Shown here piece after piece: positions 36,866 through 45,439 of a stretch of DNA of 64,000 nucleotides. The position numbers were made by a program, and so were the translations under genes. Every line of letters starts with the position of its first letter. The stretch's first letter is position 1. Source of the DNA: GCA-2697345 sp002697345 (GTDB lineage: Bacteria; Pseudomonadota; Alphaproteobacteria; Rhodobacterales; Rhodobacteraceae); the NCBI GenBank assembly GCA_943787605.1, contig CALSNB010000001.1, forward strand, positions 682,001 through 746,000, given 5' to 3'. The notes under the pieces were generated by a model. It worked only from the letters and a program-made list of their open reading frames with translations, did not search any database and was not told where the DNA came from.

Positions 36866-37456
36866 ATGGATTTTAAAAAATTAATTTGTTTAACATTAAT
36901 ATACTTTTTAGCCAGTATATCGCAATTTTCTGTGCCTTTGTACGCTGCTGAACCATCTAATACATTAAAGAAATTATCAAAAAATTCAGTGGCACTGGTT
37001 GGGGACACTTACTTCTTAGCTCAATATGATGATTGGTCTATTAAATGTATCAAGGCTCCTGATGGTCAAACAGATCCATGTCAACTATATCAACAACTTT
37101 TCGATATCAATTCAAACCCAGTTGCCGATATACATATCTTTATTTTGTCAGATGGTGGCAATACTCAAGTGGGAGCCTCCTTGATGACACCATTAGAAAC
37201 CCTTTTGACTGAAAATATTCTATTTTCAATTGATAATGGTCCCATAAAAATTTATGAATTCTCTTTTTGCAATGTTTCAGGATGCGTAGCTAGAATGAGA
37301 CTTACAGAAGACGATTTAAGTAACCTAAAACTTGGTAATTGGGCAGAAGCAAAAATATACTCTGCCAGAAATCCAAATCTAGAAGTTACAGCATCACTCT
37401 CATTAAAAGGATTTACTGCAGCCTTTAAATCACTTAATAAAATTATCTTAGAATAA
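36866..37456 (+). CDS. Invasion-associated locus B (IalB) family exported protein
   Basis: 196 residues with a signal peptide (about 1-28, ending near PLYAA). Seen: the family phrase YDDWSIKCIKAPDGQTDPCQLYQQL with paired cysteines, and FCNVSGCVARMRLTEDDLSNL. IalB proteins are periplasmic or outer-membrane; the name comes from Bartonella invasion, but free-living marine alphaproteobacteria carry several copies, where the role is unknown. GGAAG site before ATG. Position 27 bases after the iron permease suggests one transcript. Confidence 0.88.
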   Translation: MDFKKLICLTLIYFLASISQFSVPLYAAEPSNTLKKLSKNSVALVGDTYFLAQYDDWSIKCIKAPDGQTDPCQLYQQLFDINSNPVADIHIFILSDGGNTQVGASLMTPLETLLTENILFSIDNGPIKIYEFSFCNVSGCVARMRLTEDDLSNLKLGNWAEAKIYSARNPNLEVTASLSLKGFTAAFKSLNKIILE

Positions 37457-37752
37457 CAATTACCTAATCTAATGGTACTGAATAAGATCTATTACTCTGG
37501 TATGAAAGAAAAATATTTAAGGAAAAAGCGTCATCCTACTGAAGTAAGGCCATGAGCTAGGTCGTACCAAAAAAAAACATAAAACATAAAACTTATATTT
37601 CTGCTAACAAGTGAAACACCTAATATTACAATTATGACTCTCGTGGAAAAAACTACTCAGTTAAATAATTTCGTTGTAGCACACGTTTTAAATCGATAAC
37701 TTAGCATAACTTCGTTATGTAAATTTTTATTATGACCATGGGATAAGATAAT
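37457..37752 (+). other. Intergenic region upstream of the PLP decarboxylase gene
   Basis: 296 bases with no supported gene. The main structure is CATAAC-ttc-GTTATG at 37705-37719 followed by an AT-rich tract (aaatttttatt), a possible terminator or leader hairpin only 34 bases before the decarboxylase start. No tRNA or known riboswitch was recognised. Confidence 0.4.
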
Positions 37753-39159
37753 ATGAAATATCATGAATTAGGGTATTGGCTAACTGAATCTGCAAAATGG
37801 GTAGATCACTACTATTCAACCCTCTCCAAGAGACCCGTAAGACCAAATATAACTCCAGGGGATTTCACCAAAAAGTTATCATTATCACCGCCCGAAAAGG
37901 CCCAAAGTGTTAAAACTGTATTCGAAGACTTTAAAAATATTGTTCCCGATGCAATGACACACTGGCAGCATCCAAAGTTCTTTGCATACTTTCCGGCTAA
38001 TGCATCGCCTGCTTCAATATTCGCAGAGAGCTTGTCAAACTCTATGGGCGCTCAAGCAATGTTATGGCAAACTTCACCAGCGGCTACCGAGATGGAGACT
38101 GTAGTAATTGATTGGCTACGTCAGGCACTAGGACTGAAAGAGGGGTTTAAGGGAACAATTCAAGATACAGCTACGACAGCAACTTTTTGCGCAGTGTTAA
38201 CTATGCGAGAGAAAGCATTAGGCTTTTCTGGCTTAAAAGATGGCCTTTATGGTTCACAGAAACTAAGAATATATGCTTCAGATAATGCCCACAGCTCAAT
38301 AGAAAAGGCAGTTCGATTATCCGGAATAGGTGAGAATAATCTTTGCAAAATTGAATTAGATAAGAACCTATCAATTAACTGTGCTAAACTAGAGTTGAAA
38401 ATTAAAAAAGACATAAAAGACGGTCACGTTCCTGCTGGTCTAATTCTAAGTCTTGGAGGAACGTCTATTGGAGCTTCTGATGACATTTTACCTCTAATGT
38501 TACTCGCGAGGAAGTACAATCTTTACACCCACATTGACGCTGCATGGGCGGGATCTGCTATGTTGTGTCCTGAGTTACGTCACTTATGGGAAGGCGTAGA
38601 TATGGCCGATTCAATTGTTTTCAACCCTCACAAATGGTTAGGAGCACAGTTCGATTGTTCCGTACAGTTTTTAAAGGACCCGACAAGCCAAATAAATACA
38701 TTAGGCTTAAGACCTGCATACTTAGAAACATTAGACGTGGAAGAGGTTACTAATTATAATGAGTGGACAATACCACTGGGCAGGAGATTTCGAGCTCTTA
38801 AAATTTGGTTTTTAATAAGAGTTTATGGTTTAGAGCAACTCAGAGGAATGTTACGAAACCACATAACATGGGCAAAAGAGCTTGAAAATTTATTCGAAGC
38901 AGATAAAGCCTTTAAAGTTATAACTTCTAGTCCTTTTGGTTTATTTACTTTTCAACTTTTAAAAGAAGGTGAAAGCTCAGATGAAAGCACCAAAAAGCTT
39001 TTAAATTTGATAAATGCAGATGGAGAATGCTACCTCACACAAACGTTGACCCAAGAGAAATTCGTAATTCGTGTATCAGTTGGATCTTTTGAGACAACTC
39101 GAGAAGATGTACTCCGGGTTTATGAAATAGCCAGTAGGTTTGGGAAAGCTATAAGTTAA
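37753..39159 (+). CDS. Pyridoxal-dependent decarboxylase (aromatic-L-amino-acid decarboxylase family)
   Basis: Group II PLP decarboxylase of 468 residues. Seen: THWQHPKFFAYFPANASPAS and LWQTSPAATEMETVVIDWL in the N-terminal part, the conserved NAHSSIEKAVRLSGIG, the cofactor Asp in HIDAAWAGSAMLCPE, and the PLP-binding Lys in FNPHKWLGAQFDC. These features place it with enzymes for Trp, Tyr, DOPA or phenylalanine. The exact substrate cannot be read from the sequence. It converges with the sulfide:quinone oxidoreductase gene and is not obviously part of the methanethiol island. Confidence 0.9.
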   Translation: MKYHELGYWLTESAKWVDHYYSTLSKRPVRPNITPGDFTKKLSLSPPEKAQSVKTVFEDFKNIVPDAMTHWQHPKFFAYFPANASPASIFAESLSNSMGAQAMLWQTSPAATEMETVVIDWLRQALGLKEGFKGTIQDTATTATFCAVLTMREKALGFSGLKDGLYGSQKLRIYASDNAHSSIEKAVRLSGIGENNLCKIELDKNLSINCAKLELKIKKDIKDGHVPAGLILSLGGTSIGASDDILPLMLLARKYNLYTHIDAAWAGSAMLCPELRHLWEGVDMADSIVFNPHKWLGAQFDCSVQFLKDPTSQINTLGLRPAYLETLDVEEVTNYNEWTIPLGRRFRALKIWFLIRVYGLEQLRGMLRNHITWAKELENLFEADKAFKVITSSPFGLFTFQLLKEGESSDESTKKLLNLINADGECYLTQTLTQEKFVIRVSVGSFETTREDVLRVYEIASRFGKAIS

Positions 39160-39250
39160 TTAAACTCTTAAATAAGATATAAAAAATTTAGGCTAGGTTT
39201 CATTAATAGGATTAACGAAAAATCCGACTAAATCTAAAAATATATTTAGA

Positions 39251-39276
39251 TAAAGGGCACAAGGTTATGCCCTTTA
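39251..39276. terminator. Hairpin between convergent decarboxylase and sqr genes
   Basis: TAAAGGGCA at 39251-39259 and TGCCCTTTA at 39268-39276 are exact complements with an 8-base loop. A second hairpin lies just beyond (TCTAAA and TTTAGA around 39233-39250). It is placed to end the minus-strand island transcript after sqr and perhaps the decarboxylase transcript from the other side. Confidence 0.7.
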
Positions 39277-39287
39277 CCATTAAGAAG

Positions 39288-40496
39288 TTATTTCGTAAGC
39301 CATTCTCTGCCTTTAAGCATCAAGCTCCAGTATACAGTTGGTAAGATTGATTTTTTCAAGAACCAAGCCAATCTACGTGGTTTAGTCGAATCCCAATTAA
39401 AAGTAGGCATAAGTTTCCCACCATAGCCAAACTCCGCTAAAATAATCTTACCCTTTTCAACAGTCAAAGGGCATGACCCATATCCATCATATTGAATATT
39501 CGGTGCACTCTCATTAAGAACAGAGATAACATTTTGGGCAACTATTGGAGCCTGTTTACGTGCTGCGGCAACAGTTTTAGCGTTAGCCGTAGAACAGACA
39601 TCACCCAAACTAAATATATTTTTGAATTTTGTGTGCTGCAGCGTAGCTGGATCAACGTCCACCCAACCACCGGCATTAGCCAATGGACTACTTTTTATAA
39701 AATCTGGCGCACACTGAGGTGGGCAAACATGCAGCATATCAAAACTGCGTTCGATTACTTCTGGCTCTGAACCCTCTTTTGCAACTTTAAACCATGCCTT
39801 TTGAGCTTTTCCATCCACCTTTATTAAATTATGACCAAAATCAAGATCGATTGAATACTTATTAATGTACTCCATCAAACCTGGAACATAAGCCGCACAT
39901 CCAAACAGTACAGGTCCTGCATTGCAAAAGGATACCTTCAAATTTTTAAGAATACCCTTTCTTAACCATTCATCACAAGATAGATACATAGCCTTCTGAG
40001 GAGCTCCTGCACATTTGATAGGCATTGGAGGCTGAGTAAAGATTGCATTTTTTCCAGACATCTTTTGAACAAGTTCCCAAGTGTATGGTGCCAAGTCGTA
40101 ACGATAGTTTGAGGTAACCCCATTCGACCCAAGGCTTTCTTCTAGACCCTCAACTGCTTCCCAGTCCAGCTTAAGTCCCGCTGCAACCACAAGAGTTTTA
40201 TATGAAATTTTTTCACCAGAGGTTATCGTCACTAATGAGTTATCAGGTTCAAATGCAACAACTTTACTTTTTATTCTTTTAATCCCGTTAGGCCAAACAG
40301 AGTCCATTGTTCTTTCAGTTTGTTCTTTATTAAAAACACCTGCACCAACCATGGTCCAACCCGGCTGATAATAATGTTTTTCTGCTGGTTCTATGACTGT
40401 TATATCTAAATGTGGGTTTCTTTTTCTTAAACTAGAAGCTGTTGCAAGCCCTGAGGCCCCTCCACCAACAATAAGTACTTCATGGATTTTGGTCAT
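39288..40496 (-). CDS. sqr: Sulfide:quinone oxidoreductase, type II (SQRDL-like)
   Basis: Membrane-associated flavoprotein that oxidises H2S, passes electrons to quinone and delivers sulfur to an acceptor such as glutathione. 402 residues. Seen: FAD-binding IVGGGASGLATA at 9-20, YYQPGWTMVG, cysteines C191 and C200 in FCNAGPVLFGCAAYV, C258 and C262 in HVCPPQCAPDF, and IFSLGDVCSTANAKT near the second FAD site. The hydrophobic C-terminus PTVYWSLMLKG fits membrane contact. GGGGGA site before ATG. It is the last gene of the frmA operon; here it would remove the H2S made by the methanethiol oxidase. Confidence 0.9.
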   Translation of the reverse strand: MTKIHEVLIVGGGASGLATASSLRKRNPHLDITVIEPAEKHYYQPGWTMVGAGVFNKEQTERTMDSVWPNGIKRIKSKVVAFEPDNSLVTITSGEKISYKTLVVAAGLKLDWEAVEGLEESLGSNGVTSNYRYDLAPYTWELVQKMSGKNAIFTQPPMPIKCAGAPQKAMYLSCDEWLRKGILKNLKVSFCNAGPVLFGCAAYVPGLMEYINKYSIDLDFGHNLIKVDGKAQKAWFKVAKEGSEPEVIERSFDMLHVCPPQCAPDFIKSSPLANAGGWVDVDPATLQHTKFKNIFSLGDVCSTANAKTVAAARKQAPIVAQNVISVLNESAPNIQYDGYGSCPLTVEKGKIILAEFGYGGKLMPTFNWDSTKPRRLAWFLKKSILPTVYWSLMLKGREWLTK

Positions 40497-40614
40497 CTTG
40501 TATCCCCCGTAAAATTCACTCTTAAGAGCCTTTACCTCTAGCGAACTCTTTACAAACGAAAATAAAAACCTCTATAGATATAATTAATTTGATCTGTATT
40601 TAGGTTTTAAGTAG

Positions 40615-41439
40615 TTAAAGTGACTCAATATGGTGTCGAATATGATCTTCCATAAAGCTTTGAATAAAAAAATAACTGTGATCATAACCATCATGAACAC
40701 GTAACGAAGCAACCTGTTTCCGAGATGTAATCACAGATTTTATTGAGTTAAGCATAAGCAAATCGTTAAAGTTATCTGCCTTACCCTGGTCAATTAAAAC
40801 ACGATTACCAAAGCCCTTCTCTTCCATAAGAATGGTTGCATCATGGGCCCGCCAAAGGTCTTCATTAGGTCCAAGATATGCAGTAAACTGTTTCTTACCC
40901 CAATCAGATATTGTTGGATTACAAATTGGAGAAAATGCTGAAACTGATCTAAATAATTTTGGCAAACTAAGCGCCAGAGTCAACGCTCCGTGCCCTCCCA
41001 TTGAATGACCCATAATTCCTTGTTTGTGATCATCAACAGAAAACTCACTTATAACTAACCCTTGTAATTCCTCACTTATATAAGTCCACATATTGTAATT
41101 TGGTGACCAAGGTTTTTCAGTTGCATCGACATAGAAACCGGCACCCTGCCCTAAGTCGTACGACTCATCATCGGCAACCTGCTCTCCTCTTGGAGAAGTA
41201 TCCGGAAATACAATTGCGACGCCATGCTTGGATGCCCAACCCTGAGCTCCAGCTTTAACCATAGCATTTTCATGAGTACACGTAAGTCCTGAAAGAAACC
41301 AAATTACTGGAACTTTACTCAATTTAGCTTGTGGCGGGAGAAATACACCAAAGGTCATATCACAATTACAAGCTGAAGACGCATGCCGATATACACCCTG
41401 CATCCCTCCGTAACATAAATTTTCAGAAATAATTTCCAC
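40615..41439 (-). CDS. fghA: S-formylglutathione hydrolase
   Basis: Splits S-formylglutathione to formate and glutathione, the second step of formaldehyde removal. 274 residues from GTG 41439, chosen because GAGG lies five bases upstream and family proteins begin near this point; a TTG at 41454 would add five. Seen: GGMQGVYRHASSACNCDMTF, the catalytic Ser in GIMGHSMGGHGALTLAL, and the Asp and His of the triad in LIDQGKADNFND and DGYDHSYFFI. It lies between the MBL gene and sqr, so carbon and sulfur steps are interleaved in one operon. Confidence 0.95.
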   Translation of the reverse strand: MEIISENLCYGGMQGVYRHASSACNCDMTFGVFLPPQAKLSKVPVIWFLSGLTCTHENAMVKAGAQGWASKHGVAIVFPDTSPRGEQVADDESYDLGQGAGFYVDATEKPWSPNYNMWTYISEELQGLVISEFSVDDHKQGIMGHSMGGHGALTLALSLPKLFRSVSAFSPICNPTISDWGKKQFTAYLGPNEDLWRAHDATILMEEKGFGNRVLIDQGKADNFNDLLMLNSIKSVITSRKQVASLRVHDGYDHSYFFIQSFMEDHIRHHIESL

Positions 41440-41463
41440 TAAAACCTCACTCAAAAACTAATT

Positions 41464-42336
41464 TTATAATTTATTTATTGGAATCTTTAAATATTGGGTT
41501 CCATTGTCTTCTGGTTCAGGTAAATTTCCTGCTCGCATATTTGTTTGAATAGATGGAATTATAAGCTTTGGCATAGAAAGTTGGGAGTCTCGTTTTTCTC
41601 TAAACTCAACAAACTCTTCCTTAGTTTTTTTTCCGCCAATATGTACGTTGGTCTCTTTTTGAACTTTCACAGTAGTTTCCCAAGCAAAACAATCTCTACC
41701 AGGTGCCTTATAGTCATGACAAAGAAATAAACGTGTTTCCTCAGGAAGAGACAAGATTTTCAAGATAGAGTTGTATAACTCAGTTGCAGACCCTCCAGGG
41801 AAATCAGCTCTAGCAGTCCCGAAGTCGGGCATAAACAATGTATCACCGATAAAGGCCGCATCACCAACTACATATGTTACACAGGCCGGAGTATGGCCGG
41901 GTGTATGCATGACCTGTACAGCTAAATTACCAATATGAAACTTGTCACCGTCGTCAAACAGCCGATCAAATTGACTTCCATCCATTTGAAACTCCGTGCC
42001 AGCATTAAAAATTTTTCCAAATACTTTCTGAACAGCATCAATGTTAGATCCAATGGCAATTTTTCCTCCTAACTCACTCGCGAGATAAGGAGCGGCTGAT
42101 AAGTGATCTGCGTGAACATGAGTTTCAATAATCCACTCAAGGCTCAACCCCATAGATTGTATTTCACTTATTATCATATCCGCATGTTTAGTGGTAATTT
42201 TTCCCGCTGAAAGATCAAAATCAAGTATTGAGTCAATCACAGCACAAGAATTAGAGGTTGGATCTTTTACGATGTAGCAAGCCGCATTCGTATTTTCATC
42301 AAAGTAGCTGTAAATCTCTGCTAGAGACGCCTCCAC
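41464..42336 (-). CDS. MBL-fold persulfide dioxygenase-type hydrolase (BLH/ETHE1-like)
   Basis: Non-heme iron metallo-beta-lactamase-fold protein of 290 residues, closest to the BLH/ETHE1 group that oxidises glutathione persulfide to sulfite. Seen: the metal motif THVHADHL at 72-79, VMHTPGHTPACVTYVVGD, IGDTLFMPDFGTARADFPGG and LFLCHDYKAPGRD. The start is GTG three bases after the frmA stop, so it is translationally coupled. With SQR in the same operon it would finish H2S oxidation. A glyoxalase II role is possible but less likely next to sqr. Confidence 0.88.
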   Translation of the reverse strand: MEASLAEIYSYFDENTNAACYIVKDPTSNSCAVIDSILDFDLSAGKITTKHADMIISEIQSMGLSLEWIIETHVHADHLSAAPYLASELGGKIAIGSNIDAVQKVFGKIFNAGTEFQMDGSQFDRLFDDGDKFHIGNLAVQVMHTPGHTPACVTYVVGDAAFIGDTLFMPDFGTARADFPGGSATELYNSILKILSLPEETRLFLCHDYKAPGRDCFAWETTVKVQKETNVHIGGKKTKEEFVEFREKRDSQLSMPKLIIPSIQTNMRAGNLPEPEDNGTQYLKIPINKL

Positions 42337-42339
42337 CGA

Positions 42340-43452
42340 TCAATACTCTACCACAGCACGAATTGATTTTCCTTCATGCATTAAATCGAAACCCTTATTA
42401 ATATCATCAAGAGACAATTTATGGGTAATCATAGGATCGATTTCAATTTTTCCATCCATATACCAATCTACAATTTTTGGGACATCTGTTCTCCCTCTAG
42501 CTCCACCAAATGCAGTTCCACGCCATACTCTTCCTGTAACAAGCTGAAAAGGTCTAGTTGAGATTTCTGCTCCAGCAGGCGCAACACCGATGATAACACT
42601 TTCGCCCCAACCTTTGTGAGCACTTTCTAAAGCAGTACGCATTACGCTAACGTTACCAGTAGCATCAAAAGTATAATCACCACCACCATTAGTTAATTCA
42701 ACAAGGTGTGCGACTAAATCACCGTCAACTTTTGAGGGGTTAACAAAATCAGTCATACCAAACCGCGAAGCCATATCAACTTTGCTATCATTTATATCAA
42801 CACCAACGATTTGATCAGCACCTGCAAGTCTCAAACCTTGAACCACGTTCAATCCAATACCACCAAGTCCAAAAACAATGGATGTAGACCCAATTTCTAC
42901 TTTTGCAGTATTTATAACTGCGCCAATCCCTGTGGTAACACCACAACCAATATAACAAATTTTGTCAAATGGGGCATCTTTGCGAACCTTTGCAAGCGCA
43001 ATTTCTGGTAGTACCGTATGGTTGGAAAATGTGGAACACCCCATGTAGTGTAGTATTGGCGTCCCATTAAGCATAGTAAACCTACTGGTTCCATCTGGCA
43101 TTAGGCCTTGCCCTTGGGTGGTTCGAATTGCTTGGCACAAATTTGTTTTAGGATTTAAACAATATTCGCACTCACGACATTCGGCGGTATACAGAGGGAT
43201 AACGTGATCACCTACTTCAAGAGACTTAACGCCTGGACCAACCTCTATAACAACCCCAGCTCCTTCATGTCCAAGTATTGCTGGAAAAAGCCCTTCTGGA
43301 TCCGCACCAGATAGAGTAAATTCATCCGTATGGCATATCCCAGTAGCTTTAATTTCCACTAAAACTTCACCATACTTCGGCCCTTCAAGATTTACCTCCA
43401 TAACTTCAAGAGGTTTGCCTGCTTCCAAAGCTACTGCTGCACGAGTTCTCAT
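42340..43452 (-). CDS. frmA: S-(hydroxymethyl)glutathione dehydrogenase (class III alcohol dehydrogenase)
   Basis: NAD-dependent zinc enzyme that oxidises the formaldehyde-glutathione adduct to S-formylglutathione. 370 residues. Seen: catalytic zinc ligands C40 (ATGICHTDEF) and H62 with E63 (ILGHEGAGVV), structural zinc C92, C95, C98, C106, and the NAD fold FGLGGIGLNVVQG. GGGAG site before ATG. It is the first gene of the minus-strand operon frmA-MBL-fghA-sqr and is divergent from the methanethiol oxidase, which releases formaldehyde. The alternative name is adhI/flhA. Confidence 0.95.
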   Translation of the reverse strand: MRTRAAVALEAGKPLEVMEVNLEGPKYGEVLVEIKATGICHTDEFTLSGADPEGLFPAILGHEGAGVVIEVGPGVKSLEVGDHVIPLYTAECRECEYCLNPKTNLCQAIRTTQGQGLMPDGTSRFTMLNGTPILHYMGCSTFSNHTVLPEIALAKVRKDAPFDKICYIGCGVTTGIGAVINTAKVEIGSTSIVFGLGGIGLNVVQGLRLAGADQIVGVDINDSKVDMASRFGMTDFVNPSKVDGDLVAHLVELTNGGGDYTFDATGNVSVMRTALESAHKGWGESVIIGVAPAGAEISTRPFQLVTGRVWRGTAFGGARGRTDVPKIVDWYMDGKIEIDPMITHKLSLDDINKGFDLMHEGKSIRAVVEY

Positions 43453-43671
43453 AATTAATCTCCCAATTTAATCCTTATAAAGTTAAACATCACTTCTAAT
43501 AAATGGCAAGATAATCCGCTCTGATGTGCCCAAAATAATTCCTAAAACCACAAATACATTCTATTTTTTAGAATATAGGTAAAGATATTTTTATTTATAC
43601 TTTATATTTTAATCGTTTGTGCTGAGCTTAATTCACGTCAAAGTTAGTTCTGTATTTATAGGGAGAAAAAA
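43453..43671. promoter_or_regulatory. Shared divergent promoter region of the methanethiol island
   Basis: 219 bases between the frmA and mtoX starts. Its striking feature is a near-perfect palindrome at 43555-43577: arms TACATTCTA and TAGAATATA around TTTTT, 8 of 9 positions symmetrical. It lies 103 bases before frmA and 95 before mtoX, so one repressor could control both directions. The AT-rich palindrome style resembles ArsR/SmtB sites, to which the sulfide sensor BigR belongs, but no regulator gene is in the island. Strong ribosome-binding sites lie at both ends. Confidence 0.5.
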
Positions 43672-45039
43672 ATGTCTACAAAAAATGAAGTTTGTTGTGC
43701 GGGCCCAGGTTACGCATCACCACAGGATGCTATTAAAGCTCCACGAGAAAAAGTTGTTTACACTATATGTATTTATACTGGCACAGGAATTGAAAAACCA
43801 GATTACCTAGCTACTGTAGATGTCGATGAAACGAGCTCGACTTATGGAGAAGTAATTCATCGTACAGAAATGGGAAGTGCTGGCGATGAGCTCCATCATA
43901 TGGGATGGAACGCCTGTTCATCATGTAATAGCGATGGTGATATGGAACGTAAATACTTAATTATACCCGGTGTTAGGACGTCAAATTTCTATATAGTAGA
44001 TACTGCTACAGACCCACGAGCACCCACTCTTTACAAGACAGTAGATGGAGAAGAAATAAAAGCTAAAACTAATCTCTCAGCTCCGCATACCGTTCACTGC
44101 CTGGGAGCAGACATTATAGTTTCAATGCTTGGAGATGCAGATGGTAATGCTCCAGGGGGTTATTTACATTTAAATAAAGATTTTGAGATTATGGGGCGTT
44201 GGGAGACTGACACAACAGGTATGAATTTTAGCTACGATTTTTGGTATCAACCGCGTCACAATATGATGGTTTCAACAGAATGGGCAGCACCGAACACGTT
44301 TATGCCGGGTTTTGATTTAGAAGATGTTGGAAAAGGAAATTATGGAAGACATATTCATTTCTGGGACTTCAAAAACAAGTCAATTGAAAAATCAATTGAC
44401 TTGGGTGAAGAAGGCATGATCCCTCTTGAGGCTCGTTTTCTCCACAACCCTGACTCAACACATGGATTTGTTGGTGCAACATTGAGTTCAAATATCTTTC
44501 ACTGGTACAAAGATGATGCTGGAGAGCTCCAAATTGAAAAAGTAATAGACGTTGAATCAATAGATAATGGAATTTTACCAGTTCCAATGCCTGGACTAAT
44601 TACTGATATACTTGTCTCTATGGATGATAAGTATCTGTATTTCTCAAATTGGTTACACGGAGATCTTCGTCAATATGATATATCAGACCCTTCAAATCCC
44701 AAACTTACTGGTCAAGTTTGGTTAGGAGGAATGCTAGGAAAAGCTGATGAAGTGAATGGCCGAACAGTTGATGGCGCTCCACAAATGATTCAGCTGTCTT
44801 TAGATGGTAAGCGTCTATTTGTAACTACATCACTTTTCTCTACATGGGACAATCAATTTTATCCAAGTATGAAAGAGAATGGTGGCATGATGCTTATCGT
44901 TGATTGTGACCCTGAAAATGGTGGAATGAAAATACGTGAAGACTTTATGATAGACTTCGGCAAAGAACCAAATGGCCCAGCTCGAGCGCATGAAACTCGA
45001 TATCCGGGTGGTGACTGCTCCTCTGACATCTGGGTTTAA
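43672..45039 (+). CDS. mtoX: Methanethiol oxidase (selenium-binding protein SBP56/SELENBP1 family)
   Basis: Predicted to convert methanethiol, O2 and water to formaldehyde, H2S and H2O2. 455 residues, a beta-propeller protein that matches human SELENBP1 along its whole length from memory. Seen: CCAGPGYASPQDAIKAPRE at the N-terminus, DELHHMGWNACSSC (H75, H76, C82, C85), PHTVHCLG, YDFWYQPRHNMMVSTEWAAP, MPGLITDILVSMDD, FSNWLHGDLRQYDISDP and the ending AHETRYPGGDCSSDIWV. There is no signal peptide, unlike the periplasmic MtoX of Hyphomicrobium. GGGAG site before ATG. Neighbours remove both formaldehyde and sulfide. Confidence 0.92.
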   Translation: MSTKNEVCCAGPGYASPQDAIKAPREKVVYTICIYTGTGIEKPDYLATVDVDETSSTYGEVIHRTEMGSAGDELHHMGWNACSSCNSDGDMERKYLIIPGVRTSNFYIVDTATDPRAPTLYKTVDGEEIKAKTNLSAPHTVHCLGADIIVSMLGDADGNAPGGYLHLNKDFEIMGRWETDTTGMNFSYDFWYQPRHNMMVSTEWAAPNTFMPGFDLEDVGKGNYGRHIHFWDFKNKSIEKSIDLGEEGMIPLEARFLHNPDSTHGFVGATLSSNIFHWYKDDAGELQIEKVIDVESIDNGILPVPMPGLITDILVSMDDKYLYFSNWLHGDLRQYDISDPSNPKLTGQVWLGGMLGKADEVNGRTVDGAPQMIQLSLDGKRLFVTTSLFSTWDNQFYPSMKENGGMMLIVDCDPENGGMKIREDFMIDFGKEPNGPARAHETRYPGGDCSSDIWV

Positions 45040-45041
45040 AA

Positions 45042-45070
45042 AGAAAGGGGGGATTTATTCCCCCCCTTCT
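45042..45070 (+). terminator. GC-rich hairpin between mtoX and the ferredoxin gene
   Basis: AGAAAGGGGGG at 45042-45052 and a C-rich complement at 45060-45070 form a 6 base-pair G:C block extended by four more pairs past one mismatch, 7-base loop. It begins 2 bases after the mtoX stop and ends 9 bases before the ferredoxin ATG, with pyrimidine-rich TTCTATTCT after it. It may be a partial terminator setting a high ratio of mtoX to downstream genes, or protect the mtoX mRNA 3' end. Confidence 0.6.
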
Positions 45071-45079
45071 ATTCTAAAT

Positions 45080-45439
45080 ATGTCTCAAAAAGTTTTCAAA
45101 GTCGTTTTTCGCAACAGGGGAAATAAAGTTTTCTTTGTTGATAAGGACACACCTGTGATAGATGCTGTCGAAAAAGGTGGCTACGTGCTACCAATAGCCT
45201 GTCGCTACGGGGGTTGTATAACATGTGCAGCTAAAATGATATCGGGCAGAGTAAAGCAACCAAAAGGCACTGCCCTAAATAAACGTCAATCGAAAGAGGG
45301 TTACGTATTATTATGTGTAGCTAGACCCCAAGAAGATTGTGTCTTCGATGTTGGCGTGGAGTCTCACGATAAATTATATGTTAATCCATTTTCTATGCCA
45401 AATGCTCAGGAATTAATCGAGAAGGGTAAAGCACGTTGA
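45080..45439 (+). CDS. [2Fe-2S] plant-type ferredoxin
   Basis: Electron carrier of 119 residues from ATG 45080; a longer frame would start inside mtoX and is rejected. Seen: the cluster motif CRYGGCITC (C-x4-C-x2-C) near residues 37-45 and the fourth ligand in LLCVARP. The N-terminal FRNRGNKVFFVDKDTPVIDAV is the usual ferredoxin fold. No ribosome-binding site is visible because a hairpin occupies the space. It lies between mtoX and a membrane protein and its stop overlaps the next start. It could accept or donate electrons in the methanethiol pathway, which is inference. Confidence 0.9.
   Translation: MSQKVFKVVFRNRGNKVFFVDKDTPVIDAVEKGGYVLPIACRYGGCITCAAKMISGRVKQPKGTALNKRQSKEGYVLLCVARPQEDCVFDVGVESHDKLYVNPFSMPNAQELIEKGKAR

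Noticed and set aside
44972..45079. N-terminal extension of the ferredoxin frame back into mtoX
   Set aside because: It would overlap the conserved end of mtoX and translate the hairpin; ferredoxins begin near the ATG at 45080.
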